Shown: positions 63,602-64,000 of the stretch, piece by piece
Position numbering within the stretch: position 1 is the stretch's first letter
How the letters are laid out: the number at the start of each line of letters is the position of its first letter
Assembly (NCBI RefSeq): GCF_016864235.1
Contig: NZ_CP045732.1
Coordinates: 2,728,001-2,792,000 of the forward strand
Direction of reading: 5' to 3'
Source: Legionella sp. MW5194
GTDB taxonomy: Bacteria > Pseudomonadota > Gammaproteobacteria > Legionellales > Legionellaceae
Length of the DNA stretch: 64,000 nucleotides
The notes under the pieces: model-generated
Seen by the model: the letters and a program-made list of their open reading frames with translations, nothing else
Database searches by the model: none
Told to the model about the DNA's origin: nothing
Made by a program: the position numbers and the translations under genes

Positions 63602-64000
63602 AACAAAACTCCCTTAATAGCAAATTCCTTTTAAATTAAAAATCAATAAAACATTGGGTAAATATTAAATTTTTATCCATCAATTTAACAATAATGTTTC
63701 AATAAAAATTTGTCAAATTATATTGTTATTTTATTGCGATATTTTTTATAAAAATTAAATTTTTTTTATTATAAAAATATTGAAAATTCCACTGAAAAGA
63801 CAATCGGCTCAGCCGATGAAATGCCCCATGATGACAGCTGGATAGCCCAGATGTTTCACGAGAACAGAAAACACCTTGAATCGATGCTTCACCCCGACAA
63901 CCAAGCGCCCACTCACGGCCAGGCTTACTGATACAGCCAGGTGATCCTGGCCTTGACATAGAATCAAAGCGAAATCCATCAGAGGCTTAAGCTTTGGACT
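63602..64000. other. A+T-rich non-coding stretch and a short fragment at the right edge
   Basis: From 63602 to about 63780 the sequence is very A+T-rich, with T- and A-runs, and looks like a promoter or spacer. At about 63781 composition returns to normal. A 36-codon plus-strand frame (63821-63931, MPHDDSWIAQMFHENRK start) is open but lacks a ribosome binding site; it may be the remnant of an older gene. The stem GCCAGG-TGAT-CCTGGC (63936-63951) follows it. Confidence 0.4.

Noticed and set aside
63918-63952. Larger inverted repeat GGCCAGG/CCTGGCC
   Set aside because: It competes with the shorter GCCAGG/CCTGGC stem at 63936-63951 and its first arm lies in the doubtful 36-codon frame; no clear role.
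63726-63959. 77-codon minus-strand open frame
   Set aside because: Runs into the A+T-rich spacer, with a Cys/Gly/Ser-rich non-natural translation and no start signal.
1-64000. CRISPR array, transposon or prophage
   Set aside because: No spaced direct repeats, terminal inverted repeats, transposase, integrase or phage structural genes were seen.
1-64000. tRNA or rRNA genes
   Set aside because: No cloverleaf-like segment with a TTC-rich T-loop and no conserved ribosomal RNA segments were recognised in the gaps.

Overview
The window reads as chromosomal DNA of a gammaproteobacterium of the Legionella type (Legionellaceae). This is inferred from gene content: several proteins with features of Dot/Icm effectors, including an apparent eukaryotic-like SNARE, a PvcA/PvcB pair, a coaBC-dut-phosphomannomutase block, and an ArgR-linked arginine transport and argGHF operon. 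Base composition is mid-range for most of the window and turns very A+T-rich only near the right end. I see no tRNA, rRNA, CRISPR array, insertion sequence or phage genes.

Layout. 1-9.0 kb: an amino-acid permease cut by the left edge, a membrane-bound MASE3-PAS-HD-GYP sensor, a HAD-like effector candidate, and an ABC exporter coupled to a GrpB-GNAT fusion. 9.3-16 kb: thioredoxin 2, a glycosyltransferase, an unknown acidic-tailed protein, trpS, a zinc alcohol dehydrogenase and a Kef/YbaL-type antiporter. 16-20 kb: an ispA-like pseudogene with two frameshifts, a short peptide with a double-glycine leader, and a duplicated zinc-ribbon protein coupled to a NUDIX hydrolase. 20-29 kb: a long same-strand run that starts with a longin/R-SNARE protein ending in a CaaX box, continues with rdgB, elaA and a TPR-methyltransferase, and ends in a compact set of enzymes (ATP-grasp ligase, DRE-TIM aldolase, alpha/beta hydrolase, a decarboxylating dehydrogenase fused to an RraA-type aldolase, and an amidohydrolase-like protein) that looks like an uncharacterised small-molecule pathway.

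29-40 kb: a dienelactone hydrolase, a membrane protein, a double GNAT with a PuuE-like deacetylase, the coaBC-dut-algC operon, a second HAD-like effector candidate, a flavin hydroxylase and an orphan Rap1a/Tai-type protein. 40-44.5 kb: a LysR regulator divergent from pvcA-pvcB-P450, an isonitrile biosynthesis operon, followed by a second dienelactone hydrolase. 44.5-55.5 kb: mostly housekeeping and transport genes (DUF2339, phosphoesterase, alcohol dehydrogenase, lipid kinase, HlyD-ABC-ABC2 exporter, gor, gamma carbonic anhydrase). 55.5-61.6 kb: argR divergent from an arginine ABC transporter and argG-argH-argF, with ARG-box-like sites around a strong promoter. 61.7-64 kb: small secreted, phasin-like and cold-shock genes, then an A+T-rich non-coding stretch.

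The most interesting items are the Ykt6-like SNARE gene (20089-20631), the 23.4-28.8 kb enzyme cluster, the pvcAB-P450 operon, the double-glycine peptide, and the leader plus duplicated zinc-ribbon/NUDIX pair. All assignments come from reading motifs by eye; no database search was run.
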